Source: Chelydra serpentina (lineage: Eukaryota > Chordata > Testudines > Chelydridae). Taken from it: DNA of 64,000 nt. Below, piece after piece: positions 1 through 11,700 of this stretch (within the stretch, counting starts at the first letter, position 1; every line of letters starts with the position of its first letter). The stretch is taken from positions 6,586,501-6,650,500 of the forward strand of contig JBAIAC010000035.1 of assembly GCA_037349315.1 (NCBI GenBank). Direction: 5' to 3'. The notes under the pieces are model-generated. The model was given only the letters and a program-made list of their open reading frames with translations. It ran no database searches and was not told the DNA's origin. The position numbers were made by a program, and so were the translations under genes.

Positions 1-534
1 GAGTATTAACATTTGTCAACAACAACAACAAAAATTGTAAGGAGCAAAGGAAATCTATAGGGATAGCAATGACTTATATAATGGGAATTGTGTATACAAT
101 CCTAGACTCTAAAGAAAAAATGGAGCCTTCCTTCACAAATATGTGATCCAGATGTAACCCACGCTTAATTAGTGTCGCTGTCTAGATCAGGAATGTCAAG
201 TTACCCATGATTCACGTGTATCACCAAAATTACATGACAAGATGAACAGAGTTCTTGTAAATTACAATATTCTGCTGGCAGAAAAAACAGAGCAAACAGC
301 ATGCAATCTTTTGGGGGCAGGGACTATCTTTGGCTTATGTTTTTAAAGAACTTAGAACAATGGGGTCCTGCTCTATGACTGGGAAATCTAGGCATTATGA
401 TAATACTATGATAATAATGTATGCTGCACTATGAACAAAAATCCTCACCTTCTTGGGTCTGGAAGTAGAAGGTTGTGCAACTAGGGTTTTATATACTGGT
501 AGTGTCTTATAAAGTGACAGCAGTGCTTACTGTA
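1..534. other. AT-rich DNA, no gene seen
   Basis: No open frame with recognisable protein similarity and no repeat with clear ends was found here. The stretch is AT-rich and looks intronic or intergenic. Confidence 0.5.
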
Positions 535-537
535 TTA

Positions 538-820
538 GGCTATGTCTACTGCGCAGCTTACAGCGGTGCTGCTAAAGCCTTGCCGCTGTAAGGTACGCAG
601 TGTAGTCACTCTGTCGGCAGGAGAGAGCTCTTCTGCCAACAAAATCAAACCACGCCAAACGGGGGTGGTAGCTTTGTCCGCAGGAGAGCGTCTCCCACCA
701 ACAAAGCACTGTCCACACCGGCACTTTTCATCTGTAAAACTTTTGTCGGTCAGGCATGTGGTTTTTTTCACACCCGAGTGATAAAAGTTTTACTGACGAA
801 AGTGCAGCGCAGACACAGCC
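538..820. mobile_element. PIF/Harbinger-like MITE
   Basis: The ends are imperfect inverted repeats: GGCTATGTCTAC on the left and the complement of GGCTGTGTCTGC on the right. A TTA triplet flanks both ends (535-537 and 821-823), which fits the 3-bp target duplication of PIF/Harbinger elements. The interior contains further self-complementary blocks with CTTTTGTCGG-like motifs near the right end. There is no transposase, so it is a non-autonomous copy. The open frames across it on both strands are by-products of the palindrome. Confidence 0.7.
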
Positions 821-823
821 TTA

Positions 824-2559
824 TAGGGATGTTACACTTTTTTGTGGGGAGGTGCACAATTTTTTGTAAATCTTGTAACCTTGGAAGCATTTCTTCTAGT
901 TTGCAAAGCAGCTTTTTCCATTATAAACAATATACCAGGTTTACTAATGGTTCTTTTCTTGCTCACTTCCAGAATATCCTGATCTCAATATTTTTATTTC
1001 CAACATTTACCACTGTGAATCCAATTTAACAAGACTTCTTCAAACTTGGGATCACTACATTCTTTTTAAAAAAAGAAAAGATCTGAAAATATAAAATACC
1101 AAAAGTAGTTACCTGCCCATGCAGTATTATAGTCTCATCTATCTTTATATTTCAGTTCTTCCTCTAACATTCAAGCAAAGTAAACAGCCTGAACACATCA
1201 AGGATGCACCCAGAGTTCAACTTCAATATGCAAACAGAAAAAAGATGCATAGTAGTCTCCTTTTTATAAATGGACTGATCCAAGCGATTCAAGTGGAAAG
1301 TGAATAAAGCGTTAATCCAAATGCGAATGGCTCCATTTCAGTAATAGCGTGAATAAACCCCCACAGAAGGCTTCATTGCTAGCAGCAAACTCCACAGAGT
1401 CCAGATGAACCAGCAGGAAGAACACAGGGCAGATAATCCTGTAAAATTACCCCAGTGGAAATGTTGATAAATTCCCAATTACGAGACCTGCTCTAGGATG
1501 AAAAAAAAATGCAAGATACAATAAAATTACCAGTCAACACTTGCAAACCTTCACACTTAAAACCAGACAATTATCACAGGTATTCCTTAATCCTTTGAAT
1601 TTTGTATTTGTTACCCATAACAGTGAAATCCAGATAAATAAAATAACCCCCTGAAACTAAACAAATTACAACTGAAGAGCCATAACTAGTTATAAATCAA
1701 CTGTTATCCTAGAAAGTCATATTCAAGCAATTTTTGTCTCTACGTCACTAATATTTTAGATCAAAAGAAAACTTAAGCCATATTTCTGTTTTCCCACCCC
1801 CCATATGAAGAGTGGATGGGACAATGAAGGTAGTTTCACAAGGAATTTTTTTTTAAATTTGTAGAGACATTATTGGTCAAGTTATGTAAAAGCTTGTTTC
1901 TAAAATCTAAATTTGGGGCAAAATATGAGGAGTTGCCCTGTAAGAGTTGTGCTAACCTGGCCAGTTGGACACATAGCAACTTAAAATTCTTCACATTTAA
2001 GAGCATAAAGAGTAGACAAAGCAGGTCTTGCATCTAGTTCACAACTGCTTACCCCTTGCATGTTTGTCCCAGAGTCTGACAAATGTAACCACCAGTTACA
2101 GAAGTAATTGCTTGCTCAAGATCTTAGTAACCCAATCAGTTGGATATTATTATAATTTCCATTATTAAAGATATGCACACATCTCTTCATATAAACATAT
2201 TGCATAAATTTGTCTTTGGAGTAACCCTGAGAGATATGTATCCAAATTCCCCTCTGTTTACCCCCTACATGTGTGTGTGTCCCACAGTCCCCCTGGCCCA
2301 GCCACTTACCTGCATGTCACCACAAGTCCTGCCCTCCCCACTCATTGCATTGGACAGCAGGGTTGTCAATCACCCTCTAACACTCTTTCCTTTCTATTTC
2401 AGACAGGTCTAAGCAGTTGCTGCTGTGGCCTCCCTGCCAGCTAGGCCTCAGTTTTAGACTATCAGCAGCAAATGCAAGTGTAAGCTTCTCTCATAGCAGA
2501 AAACAGATTTTGTTTACAAGCCAGTTTTGTTTGTTCATAAAACAAGACTTACAAAAAGA
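824..2559. other. Non-coding AT-rich stretch
   Basis: Only short open frames without recognisable domains occur. No repeat with clear termini was identified. It may be intron of a minus-strand gene starting at the CpG island near 3.8 kb, but no convincing downstream exon was seen. Confidence 0.4.
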
Positions 2560-2835
2560 ATACATCAGCTTAAATGAATTAAAGTCTCTCAATGCAGAGG
2601 GGGAGACTGATGGAAGATTGTGGTCTGACTGTAGATGGACAATTATCAGACTGATGTCATTTCCCTCTGTCTTTATGTTTAATTATTTTAAACTCAATTA
2701 CACCGGAAAAACGCTTAAACTTCCAGATGCCATTATACTAATTTCAAGTCCATTGTCACTGCCTCTTAATTGCTTTCTCGATGCCTTTGAAACGAGAATA
2801 ATAAACCTGCTGTCTCTGAAAGAAGCCCCCCCTCT
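2560..2835. other. Candidate conserved non-coding element
   Basis: A low-repeat block with an even base mix, TTAATTGC-like homeodomain-type motifs and no repeat signature sits about 1 kb from the CpG island. A 149-codon open frame crosses it, but the translation has no recognisable domain. Calling it conserved is a guess from texture only; no alignment was made. Confidence 0.2.
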
Positions 2836-3690
2836 TTCCTCTCCCTGCAAAACCACCCTAAAGTAGTATAATTGCCTTCTAAATGCAAATAAATATGGGA
2901 TATAATAAGCTACCGAGGTAAGAAGGCCCCTTTCCTCTCAGCTCCCTTATTCTGTGGATAAATCTTCAATCTAATTCCTCTTGAAAATGAAGCCCCATTT
3001 CCTACCAGAGTTTCTCATAGCAAAACCCACTGAAGCCCCCTTCCTTGAGAACCTCCCCCCAGCTTCAAGCAATAATGCTTCCCCACCCTTTCTTCCCCTC
3101 TACAATGACATCCCCTCTCCTCACTCAGCCCTGGGAGAGGAATACCCCTTCCCAGCCCAAACTCCCCATACAGCCCCCTGCTCCTCAGAGCAAAAACAGT
3201 CCCCATTTTTTCCAGCTAGCACCCACGAAGCGTTAATACTTCCTCCAAGGGAGTAACAACCCCAACTCAGATCACTACTACTTCCCAGGCCCCCGAGCAA
3301 TACTCCCATCCACCCTACCACAGACCAATAGTTCCCCCTCCCCCCAGAGCAATATTACTCCATCCCCGGAGCAATAATACCCCCCACAACTTCCCTAACA
3401 ATGTCCCCCAAGCCAAGCGCACCCCCCAACCAATGAGCCAGTCTCTGCCCACAGCTCCCAGGCCAATACTACACCCACCCGGGGTGCTCCTATCCCCTTT
3501 ACCCCCAGCACAGGGGCGCCCGTCTCTCCCCCCACCCCCCTGGGAGCAGTCATGCTTCTCCCCACCTCCCTTCTCCCAGCGCGGTAATACCCGCCCCCCC
3601 CCCAAAAAACCAGCAGTACTCTCTCCCTCCCCTCCCCCACCAGCGCAATAATACCCTCTCCGGAGTAATAATACTCGCTCCTTCCCCGCC
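2836..3690. other. C-rich promoter-proximal flank
   Basis: The plus strand is rich in CCCC runs and repeated GCAATA/GTAATA-type units (for example near 3060, 3290-3380 and 3645-3700), giving a loosely repetitive low-complexity tract. Long open frames on both strands here come from base bias. No exon was recognised. Confidence 0.4.
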
Positions 3691-3699
3691 CCAGTAATA

Positions 3700-4260
3700 C
3701 TCTGCCCGACTCCCAGACCAAGAGCCCCCCTCGAGGTGAGGTAAGGCCCCGGGGTACCCACAGAGGCGGCAGTCGCTGCCCCCTGCTCCTCCCCGTACCT
3801 GTGGCCGCAGCATCCCCGTCTCCCCGCCGCCCTCGCTCCGCTGCCTGCCTGGCTCTTTGTTTCCTGCCGCGGGCCGGACGGGAGAGCAGCTTCCCCCCCG
3901 CCTCCTCCTCCCCCTTCCCCTCACACGCATTGAAAGCAAACAAGCATCATGGCGGCAGCGGGCAGGCCGCCGCCTCCCCCCCAGCATCTCCGCCCGCTGA
4001 GGCCGCCCACACTCACCGCACGCCACGCGCCATTGGCTGCGCGAAGGAAGCCTCGCGCCGAGTCGCGCGGCGTTGCTGGGCCCTGCCGGAGCGCAGCGTC
4101 CCGCCTCCAGCCCCGCGGCCGGTGCGAGGCCGCTGAGGGGCCCGTGCCGCGCTCGGAGCTCCCCCGCCCCCACAGAGCGAAACGGGCCGGACCGCAGCAG
4201 ATTCCGAGGGAGGGAAGTGGCGGGTGCGAGGGCGCCTGGGGGGGGTCTGAAGGGGAATCA
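3700..4260. promoter_or_regulatory. CpG island, probable promoter
   Basis: CpG density rises sharply between about 3.7 and 4.26 kb against the CpG-poor surroundings. The block carries GC boxes and a YY1-like ATGGCGGC core near 3950, typical of TATA-less housekeeping promoters. A CAG|GTACGG donor lies on the minus strand at 3799/3798 and a CAG|GTGAGG donor on the plus strand near 4390, so transcription could run either way. The gene is not identified. This is the only island in the window not explained by a repeat. Confidence 0.7.
3799..3950 (-). other. Candidate minus-strand first exon
   Basis: On the minus strand the block ends in CAG followed by GTACGG, a near-consensus 5' splice site. An ATG at 3813-3811 gives the short peptide M-L-R-P-Q, which ends exactly on a codon boundary at the donor. 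In-frame upstream ATGs would give a basic, Gly/Arg-rich N-terminus instead. Position inside the CpG island and the good donor support a first exon. The rest of the gene would lie leftwards, possibly outside the window. No protein family is recognised, and transcription evidence is needed to confirm it. Confidence 0.3.
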
Positions 4261-5200
4261 GAGGGGGGCAGCTGCGGGGTGGGGGCGGCTGTGGGGTTCG
4301 GGAGAGGCGCTGCAAGGATTGGGGGAGTTATATGGGGAGAGGGTCTGGAGGCAGGGATCTGCATTGGGGAGGGAGTCTGGAGGTGTCAGGTGAGGGGGTG
4401 AAAGGAGGTGCTGGTGGGTGGGGGGGTCTGAATGTGGGGGATTGCAGACAATGGGGTGTGAAGGGGTGACTAGGTTGGGGACGGGGGTGTAGATGTTCGA
4501 GGTGGGGTTTGGAGGTGTGTGTCTGCCAGGGGGATTGGATCAGGCTCTGTAGGGGGTGTTGATAGGAGAAGGGAATGGGATCTGGTAGTGTGGATTGGGG
4601 GGGATCTGTTTGGGGAACAGTGTAGGGGGTTACATGGGGATAACATGTTGATAGGGCAGTTAAGCAGATTAGGTAGGGGGCACAAGTAGTTGCAGAACAG
4701 CAAACTGGCAGGGTGGTGGCAGAAGAGATGTGTGGGGTGAGTGGAATAGATTGGTGAGGGATGACTGCACCTATTGAGGCTCTGTGGGGGCAAGCGGGCC
4801 CCCACATCTATAGCCTCTTCCCACCCCCACCCCTCCACCCAGCCTATGGGGAGGAGCCACTGAATCCAGGCATCAAAAGATTATGGGGGACAACAAATGA
4901 AAAAACAGGTACGGGAGTGAGGGTCACAGGTTCAAAAGCAGGGATCCAGAGGGGGACACCTAGCAGAGAACCCCAGACAGTGCCCACTGCTCCTCAAAGG
5001 CAGTGGGCCAGAGGGCTTTGGTGGGTGTGTAAGGTTGGGGGAGAACTTTAACATAGTGCGGACTTGGAGGAGTACTTTGGGGTACATGCCGGAAGATGGT
5101 GGATCATTGGGGAGCTGGAGGAGCAGATGGAGTGAGGGTATGAATGGGTAAGAAGGTTGGAGGGTACTGTGCATGAGAGAGGGGATAATTCGTAGAAGGG
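4261..5200. other. G-rich tract beside CpG island
   Basis: The plus strand is strongly G-skewed, with many runs of three to six G separated by short loops from about 4230 to 5160. Such tracts can form G-quadruplexes and are common just downstream of promoters. This would fit a plus-strand transcript or the upstream flank of a minus-strand one. Open frames are composition artefacts. Confidence 0.45.
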
Positions 5201-5671
5201 ACAGAAAAGCAGATAAAAAATAACAAAAATATTAATAGGCTTTAGCATTCTGATCTACATTTTCAATAGAAAGCTGATACAATAAGGGAAATGGTATTTG
5301 GCTGTTAAAAAAAAAAAGCTCATGATATGAGGACTAGAAAGACTATTAAAGTAAATAGCATGAGGAACAAAGTATTTTAACAAAAAGTAATGACATCCCT
5401 TAAAAGAAGTTTAAATTTTTATATACAAGCATGAGAAGTATGAGCAAGAAATCAAACATAAGGGAAACCGTCTTTTTGCTCTATGCATATACATTTGCTA
5501 GATCCTTGACTGGTGGCCTTTAGGCCAGCTAAAACAGTAGCAAGTTATCTGCAACTGAAAGTATAACATTAGCAACTTATCTGAAAATTTTGGTGTGGGA
5601 CGCAATAGGAGGAACTGTTTAGCAGAGACATATGTATTCAGATATGGGGAAGAATAGCATACCGTATGTTG

Positions 5672-6130
5672 TTTGTTTTACTGTAGTGCCTAGCAGCCCT
5701 AGTCATGGAGTAGGACCCCATTGTACTAATAAACATAGAACAAAACGGCTGTCTCTGCCCCAAAGAGCTTACAGTCTAAGCCCATGTCTACACTTATAAG
5801 CTTACAGTAGCACAGATGTACTGATACAGCTGTGCTGCTGTGAGAGCACTCATGTAGCCACGTTATGCTGATGGGAGAGAGCTCTCCCGTCGACATCATA
5901 AAACCTGCTCTACGAGCAGTCATAGCTGTGTCGGCGGGAGAGTGTCTCACACCAACATAGCACTGTGCATACAAGCACTTATGCCGGCAAAACTTATGTT
6001 GCTTGGGTGTGTTTTTCACACCCATGAGCGACATAAGTGCTAGTGTAGACATGGCCTATGTATAACAACAAGAGACAACAGATGAATACAGGCTGACAGA
6101 CGGTAGTACAAGGAAACAGCACACCAGTGG
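5672..6130. repeat. Old interspersed repeat split by a MITE
   Basis: The left part (5672-5779) carries a CCCCAAAGAGCTTACAGTCT block. The right part resumes at 6057 with a CAAGAGACAACA block. These are adjacent in the ancient amniote repeat of this type, whose relatives are seen at 18.77 and 31.84 kb. The 5780-6056 MITE separates the halves. Confidence 0.55.
5780..6056. mobile_element. Harbinger-like MITE inserted in older repeat
   Basis: Ends are GCCCATGTCTACACT and the complement of GGCCATGTCTACACT, flanked by TAA (5777-5779) and TAT (6057-6059). It belongs to the same general family as 538-820, sharing the hairpin GTGTTTTTCACACCC near the right end. No transposase is present. Confidence 0.65.
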
Positions 6131-8883
6131 CCTGGCTGTTGTCAAGTTTCTTATAGACATGGAAAATAAAGTTTTAAGAAGGGTGTTGAAGCAGGATAAT
6201 TCTTTTGCTGATGTTTAGGGGGAGCTCCTCTCAACACTGAGGGCAGCTTGATAGAAAGCATGAAGGTGCCTGTTTGAAAATTTAACACACGTGATTGAGG
6301 CTAGCATCATTGGTGATTGAAGGTGGAAGTTGACATCTCAATAGTGAATAATATGACAGGATAGGGATTGGCCAAGAAGGGCCTTGAAAATGAAGATAAG
6401 TAGCTTGTAATTGATGCAATAGGAAAGTGGGTCCAGTGGAGGGATCCAAAAGGGGTTATGTCAAAGTAATGGGCTAGGGAAATGATCTTTCTTTCAGTAT
6501 TGAATGAATATGAGTAGGACAAGGTTGCAATAGTCAAGTCCAGAGAGAAGAATGTTTCAGTGATTAAAACACCAGATGAGGAGAGCCCGGACAGGAGTTT
6601 TAGTTGGATGGAGGGGAAAGGCTGTATCTTAGAGATGTTATGCAGAAAAAATCTCCAAGAATTAGATATAGCCTGGGTATGAGGACCTAGAGGTTACGGG
6701 TCTGAGTGACAGGCAGGATGGCTAGATATAAGTAGAGGCATGTAACAAAAAATAAAGCAAACTAGTTCCATGGATGTGGAACAAGACTATTCTCATGTAA
6801 TATAACGTGTAAACTCTGAGCAGTGCGTATGATATGCTTTGAAAACAATGACCATAAACTTATTACATACATAATCTTGGTGACACAATTAACAATCATC
6901 ACATTAGTAATAGATCCAAATAAATGATTTCCTTCTTTGGCTCTCTATTTTGGACCGAGTCACGGTATATTTTAGGATTCTGCATAGGAAAGCTGCTTTA
7001 TTGCTCAAGCTCATGTAACACTTCTCAGAATGTTTTCTGATAACCAGCTGCCCCTTCAGACATTAATAGTCATACATACTCAAGTTGTTAATACTTTCTA
7101 GGGAAAATGTAGCCTTAATAGAATGTATCTGTCTGTCTGGAGCTCAGTCTCCAAAAGTAGTATAAATCTTCAAGTACATAACAGGTTTTTCCAAGAATTG
7201 TTACTTATCTAGGAAGAGTTAGGCTAGAGAGCTATGAATAGCTGTGGGGGACTGCATACCTGAGGACTGATACTAGGATATAATGTATAGAGTTTTTCAT
7301 CTTTAGGTAGTGTGTTTGAAATCCTACAAAAGTTAAAAATGTCCATATTGCCAAAACCTGTGTCACTTGGCCTTCTGAGGTCAAAGACCATGAATGACCA
7401 ATGGAACCTGGACCCTCCTTTCACCTCTGGAGTTGCCCCCTCCAGATTAGGTACATAGTTGGGACAATGGGGGACGCTGTTATACCTGTTTGTAAAGTAT
7501 ACAGTCTCCTGAGTTACCGACACTATTTTCTCACACATCTAAAAATAGATAGGGAAAGAATCCACTGACTGTTGCCCTGATCATTTCAAATAGAGACCAG
7601 TTGGCAAAAATAAGTGAATTTTAGATGATTGAGGCCTTTGACCATCAGAAGAAGTAATTACAAAATGCTTGCCAAATTCATTGTGCTGTACTACTGCTGA
7701 ATGCTAGAAAGTGGTCTCAAACTTGCAGTTCAAGATGCAGCAAATTCGCATATTTTAAACTTTGATCTAATTCACATTAATTCTCGGGTGATATTTTTAA
7801 TAGGCTGTAAAGCAAACAAACAAAAACATTTGTTCAGAGATTCTAAAGTGGTTTACACCATTGACCTCAATGCAGTTTTTTAACAGTCAATTTGAGTGTG
7901 TGGTTGAAATTGCAGAGTACAGCAAAGACAGCTACATATTTTTCCAGAAGCTGTTATGGTATACTGAATTTCCTGCCCAAGAGTACTCTTACTCATTTGT
8001 ATATGTGATTAACTTTTGCTCCATATAAGTATCATCAGAACTGTAGCCAGGCAAACATTTGAACAGATGGTTAGTGACAGTATTAACTTTCTGGTCTGGA
8101 TGTTTAATGAGATCTGAGATTGTAACATGAGGTTCTTTCATTTTGTCTGTCTCACATGGCAGATATAGTATATGAGAGTGTGCTTGTTGCTCAAGGTTAT
8201 AGATTCATCAATCGAAAGACAGGCCTTCCCATTAATCTTTTACCTGCTCAGAAACCTTTTCATATGTTTCAGGAGCAGTGTTATTACATGGAGTTCCTGA
8301 AATCAGGCCAGCAATATCCTGAAGCTTAAACGAGTCAAATTAATGCAAGAGTTGATTGTTTTGTTTAGACAAGTTACATTTGTCCCCCACTGAGGTTTTG
8401 TTCCCATTCATTATGTCTAGTGCTTCAGAAGGAAAACTAATTGGTTCTCATGTTCTACATCATAGGCAGACCTGGTAGCACCACCTATACTTAAGATTGC
8501 CCAACACTTCCCATTGTAAGCCTCTGTTTTTAATTGCTTATAACTTTACCACATTGTAACCGTTGGGGCTGAAATTTCCCATGCGGTGTCTGCTTCAGGC
8601 TGAATATTTTTGGAAAGTTCAGAAAAAAATGCTTCAGACATTTCCAAGAACGAGGTTAGGGAAAAATACATTGTTTTGCTCATGTTGAAAAGTCTTACAA
8701 CTGTTTTGTAAGAAGCTCTAGCACCTCCGTGCTTTAGAGGTGGAGTGGGGGGAGGGGGTTGCTTTTGTGGCTGGGATGTGTAGCTTTGCTTTCCCCTGAA
8801 TAAACTCCCAGATTTGGCCAAAATTACAAGCTTTTGAAAAATCTCAGTTTGCATGTGCTAAGTATAGACTTGCTTGGCCATTA
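6131..8883. other. Non-coding stretch without recognised elements
   Basis: Only short open frames without domains occur. The base composition is that of bulk AT-rich DNA. I see no exon, RNA gene or repeat with clear ends. Confidence 0.4.
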
Positions 8884-8975
8884 AATTCATAGATTCCAAG
8901 GCCAGAAGGGACAGCTGTGATCTAGTATGATCTGTATGACACAATCCATAGAACTTCCCCAAAATAATTCTCTGT
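8884..8975 (-). mobile_element. CR1 LINE 3' end fragment
   Basis: The block TCATAGATTCCAAGGCCAGA, followed by a GGGAC...GATCTAGT pattern and CCATAGAACTTCCCC, is the reverse complement of the reptile CR1 3' terminus. The copy is 5'-truncated, as usual for CR1. Confidence 0.75.
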
Positions 8976-9660
8976 AGAGTTGATCTGCCCTAAGTATGCT
9001 CAGTCCCCTCAGAGCTCCTACTGTAGACTGGACTACCATCCCCAGAGACAGACTGAGCATGCTCCAGGATAGGCTGTGAGGGCTGAGCAGCGCTTGCGCC
9101 TCCTGGCTCCTGAGAGTTGCTGTGGTGCTGAACACAGGAACTGAGAGCAGGGAAACTCTGCTATGCTCTCACTGGCTCCCCCTGCTTGTACCTGGGCAGT
9201 GCAGAGGAGAAAGAAGAGTTTGTCTGGAATGAGGAAGAGAGGGGAGATGGGCAAGAGGGAATGAGCAGGATGAACTCAAGTGGCAGAGGACTGTGCTGTG
9301 GATCTAAGCATTCCAACATGGTTGATGAGACAAATTGGGGATCTGTATGGCTCCACATGATAGAAGTTGTTCTTTCAGCTTGCTTTTTAAAGACTTAGTT
9401 TTTTGGTGTGTAATTTCCTACGTTAAAAAAAAAATCAAGTTGCAAAGTCAAGCATTCAATAGTCAGTAAATGTCAGAATTAAGGCAGGCTTTAATTACGA
9501 GATCATATACTACTCTTTCCACAGTAACCCTGCCTCATGTAGTGCACAGGATGGACTGTGCTCTGAGAATGAATCCAGGTTGCATAATGATAGAGGCTGT
9601 TCTCTGTACAACTCCTTCGTTTGTTGCAGGAGTTGGAAAGCATATAGTGAATGAGGCCAG
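8976..9660. other. No gene seen
   Basis: Short overlapping open frames on both strands lack recognisable domains. No repeat was identified with confidence. Confidence 0.35.
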
Positions 9661-9690
9661 GAGAGAAAGGAAAGTCTCATGGTTAAGATT

Positions 9691-9908
9691 CAGAGGGGTA
9701 GCCGTGTTAGTCTGGATCTGTAGAAGCGACAAAGGGTCCTGTGGCACCTTATAGACTAACAGAGGTATTGAAGCATAAGCTTTCGTGGGTGAATACCCAC
9801 TTCTTCGGATGCAAGCAGTGGAAAGCATCCGAAGAAGTGGGTATTCACCCACGAAAGCTTATGCTTCAATACCTCTGTTAGTCTATAAGGTGCCACAGGA
9901 CCCTTTGT
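9691..9908. mobile_element. Fold-back retroposon with perfect 85-bp arms
   Basis: An abundant turtle-type repeat begins near 9691 with CAGAGGGGTAGCCGTG and runs into an 85-bp arm (9728-9812). A 12-bp spacer follows, and then the exact reverse complement of the arm (9825-9909). I compared the two arms base by base and saw no mismatch. A 13-bp direct repeat with one mismatch, CATKGTTAAGATT, flanks the insertion (9678-9690 and 9909-9921). That fits a retroposition target duplication. The inverted structure would arise if the cDNA primed on itself or was inverted at integration; this is inference. Confidence 0.7.
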
Positions 9909-10068
9909 CATTGTTAAGATTGTTGATTGCCACCCTGGAAAACTGGACTCTATCCCTGCCTGTGCCATAGTGAGTTCTTATGGGATGCTGGGCAAGTCAC
10001 ATAGACAACATGTCACAGGTGGTCACTGTGTTTCTCATTTTCTGGGCATCCCAACTGGACACACCAAT

Positions 10069-10182
10069 GGTCTGATTTGCGGAAAAGTTGAGCACTGACA
10101 ATGGCAACTGAGTCCAGTGGAAGTGCTGCTTTGTAAATATAAAGTGCTAATAAATGCTAACTATTCTGAAAAATCAGATCTT
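10069..10182. mobile_element. Small palindromic MITE
   Basis: GGTCTGATTTGCGGAAAAGT at the left end pairs imperfectly with TATTCTGAAAAATCAGATC at the right end. It interrupts the MIR-like SINE. A relative lies at 33825-33912. No coding capacity. Confidence 0.45.
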
Positions 10183-10350
10183 AGTCTACTCCAATTAGGC
10201 ACCCAAACTTAGTTGACATTTGACTATTTTGGCCCTAATTTCTGTCCCGTTCCTTATATGTAAAATGGGGATAGCAAGACTACCTCACCTCACAGGGGTC
10301 TTGTGAAGATAAGTCCGTTAATGGTGGCGAAGTACTAAAAAACTACCTTG

Positions 10351-11572
10351 AGAGCACTAATCGTGTGTAGTAAATAACACATGGGGCCACTCATTGGATG
10401 ATGAAGATAAGCAGAAATATTGAATAGCTGCCTGTTCACTGAGCACCATCCATTCTGTGCAGTGAATGAAGCATGGGTCCTGATGGGAAAAATAGTATGT
10501 GATCATGTAATTTAGAATTATCATAATGCATATCTGCAAGAGGGCTGAATTGAATCTTAATTCTGGCATTTCCTAACCTTTGAGTGCTTAATTTTGCAAC
10601 ATTAATGTTCTGTTAACATAGGTTTTTTGGGGGGTGTATATAAATATAAATACATCAACAAGTTTAACATGGAAAAGTCTCAAAAGCGTAAGAGCTACCA
10701 GCTATTTCTTTCCATAAATCACTGTGCTATAAGTATGAAAAGTTCCATAAAGAGGCAGGAATTTCTAACTCCTTTTCATCAGTTACAGATGCCAATGCTG
10801 ACTTCTACCACCATCCTAAATGTGTACATGTATTGTCTTTAGATCACTGTTATAATAACTTGGATGTTGCACCCATTACTGGAGCGGTAACAGCTTAGAA
10901 ACATGTAGTAAATCTTATTTTCCTCCTGAAAGCTTGCAGGGCTAAGAAGCATTTACTTGCTAATGCTTTCTAGTATATCTGTTTCTGCCATACTATAGTA
11001 ACAAAGCGTTAGAAATAAAAACACTGTGCTTTTTACTCATCCTTCCCACCTGCAGAGTCACATCTGAATACCTCCAGGAAGCTGTCTTAGTCATATTAAA
11101 TGTACTGCTGTTGGTTTGCTTTCCATTTCCTAACTACAAATTATCACTCCAGTTTTACAGATTTTGTCTTGAGGTTTCTGTCCCCAATTCTTCCTTGCTC
11201 TTCCGCAAACAGGTGACCATTCCCTTAGACTGAAATGCTCATCCAGGCATTTGTTCCTCAACCAGAACTCCTTACTGAATTCAATGGGTTTAGAAAGAAA
11301 TGCAGGACTGGTTGCTGTGGTCATTAAGCTTTTTCACTCCTTGGCCCATGTTGTTTATGATAGTCTGAAATTCTGGAAAGAAACTTGCTGTCTAATTCTT
11401 TAGTGAATCAGAAATTATATTTGAACACAAAATCTTGGTTTTCAGTTACTTAAAACTTCTGAGATATAATGTCTAAATGCTCAAACTGTTAAATGGCTCC
11501 ACAGAAATGGGGCTACTGTCAAATCATATGGTTGCACCTGTTGAACCTCTTTCCTGATTGATTGGTTTTTGA
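10351..11572. other. Non-coding stretch
   Basis: No gene, RNA or clearly bounded repeat was recognised. Short open frames carry no domain. Confidence 0.4.
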
Positions 11573-11700
11573 GGGTATGTCTACATGGGGATAATAAACC
11601 TCCGGCTGGCCCAAGTCAGGTGACTCGGGCTGGTGGGGCTCAGTCTGAGGGGCTGAAAAATTGCCGTGTAGACATTTGGGCTTGGGTTAGACTCTGAGCT
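11573..11700. mobile_element. MITE fragment (TGTCTACA-ended family)
   Basis: GGGTATGTCTACATGGGGAT at the left is followed by GC-rich CCCAAGTCAGGTGACTCGGG and CCGTGTAGACATTTGGGC blocks. This is the left half of a palindromic Harbinger-like MITE family. The right terminus is missing. Confidence 0.45.

Larger units (their letters stand above)
9665..10350 (+). repeat. Degraded MIR-like SINE, twice interrupted
   Basis: A tRNA-like head (TGGTTAAG, then a degenerate CTATCCCTGCCTGTGCCA block) leads to the MIR core GGGCAAGTCAC near 9993. The MIR-type tail TGTAAAATGGGGATAG follows at about 10259-10274, with CCTCACAGGGGTCTTGTGA after it. The fold-back retroposon (9691-9908) and a MITE (10069-10182) separate the parts. 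The order and orientation match a single old SINE. Confidence 0.5.

Noticed and set aside
2417..2866. 149-codon plus-strand frame
   Set aside because: No domain. It covers the possible conserved non-coding block, which better explains the region.
3315..4401. Overlapping open frames of 100-207 codons on both strands near the CpG island
   Set aside because: They overlap on both strands and are rich in Pro, Arg and Gly, as expected from GC bias. Only the short block with a splice donor is kept as a candidate exon.
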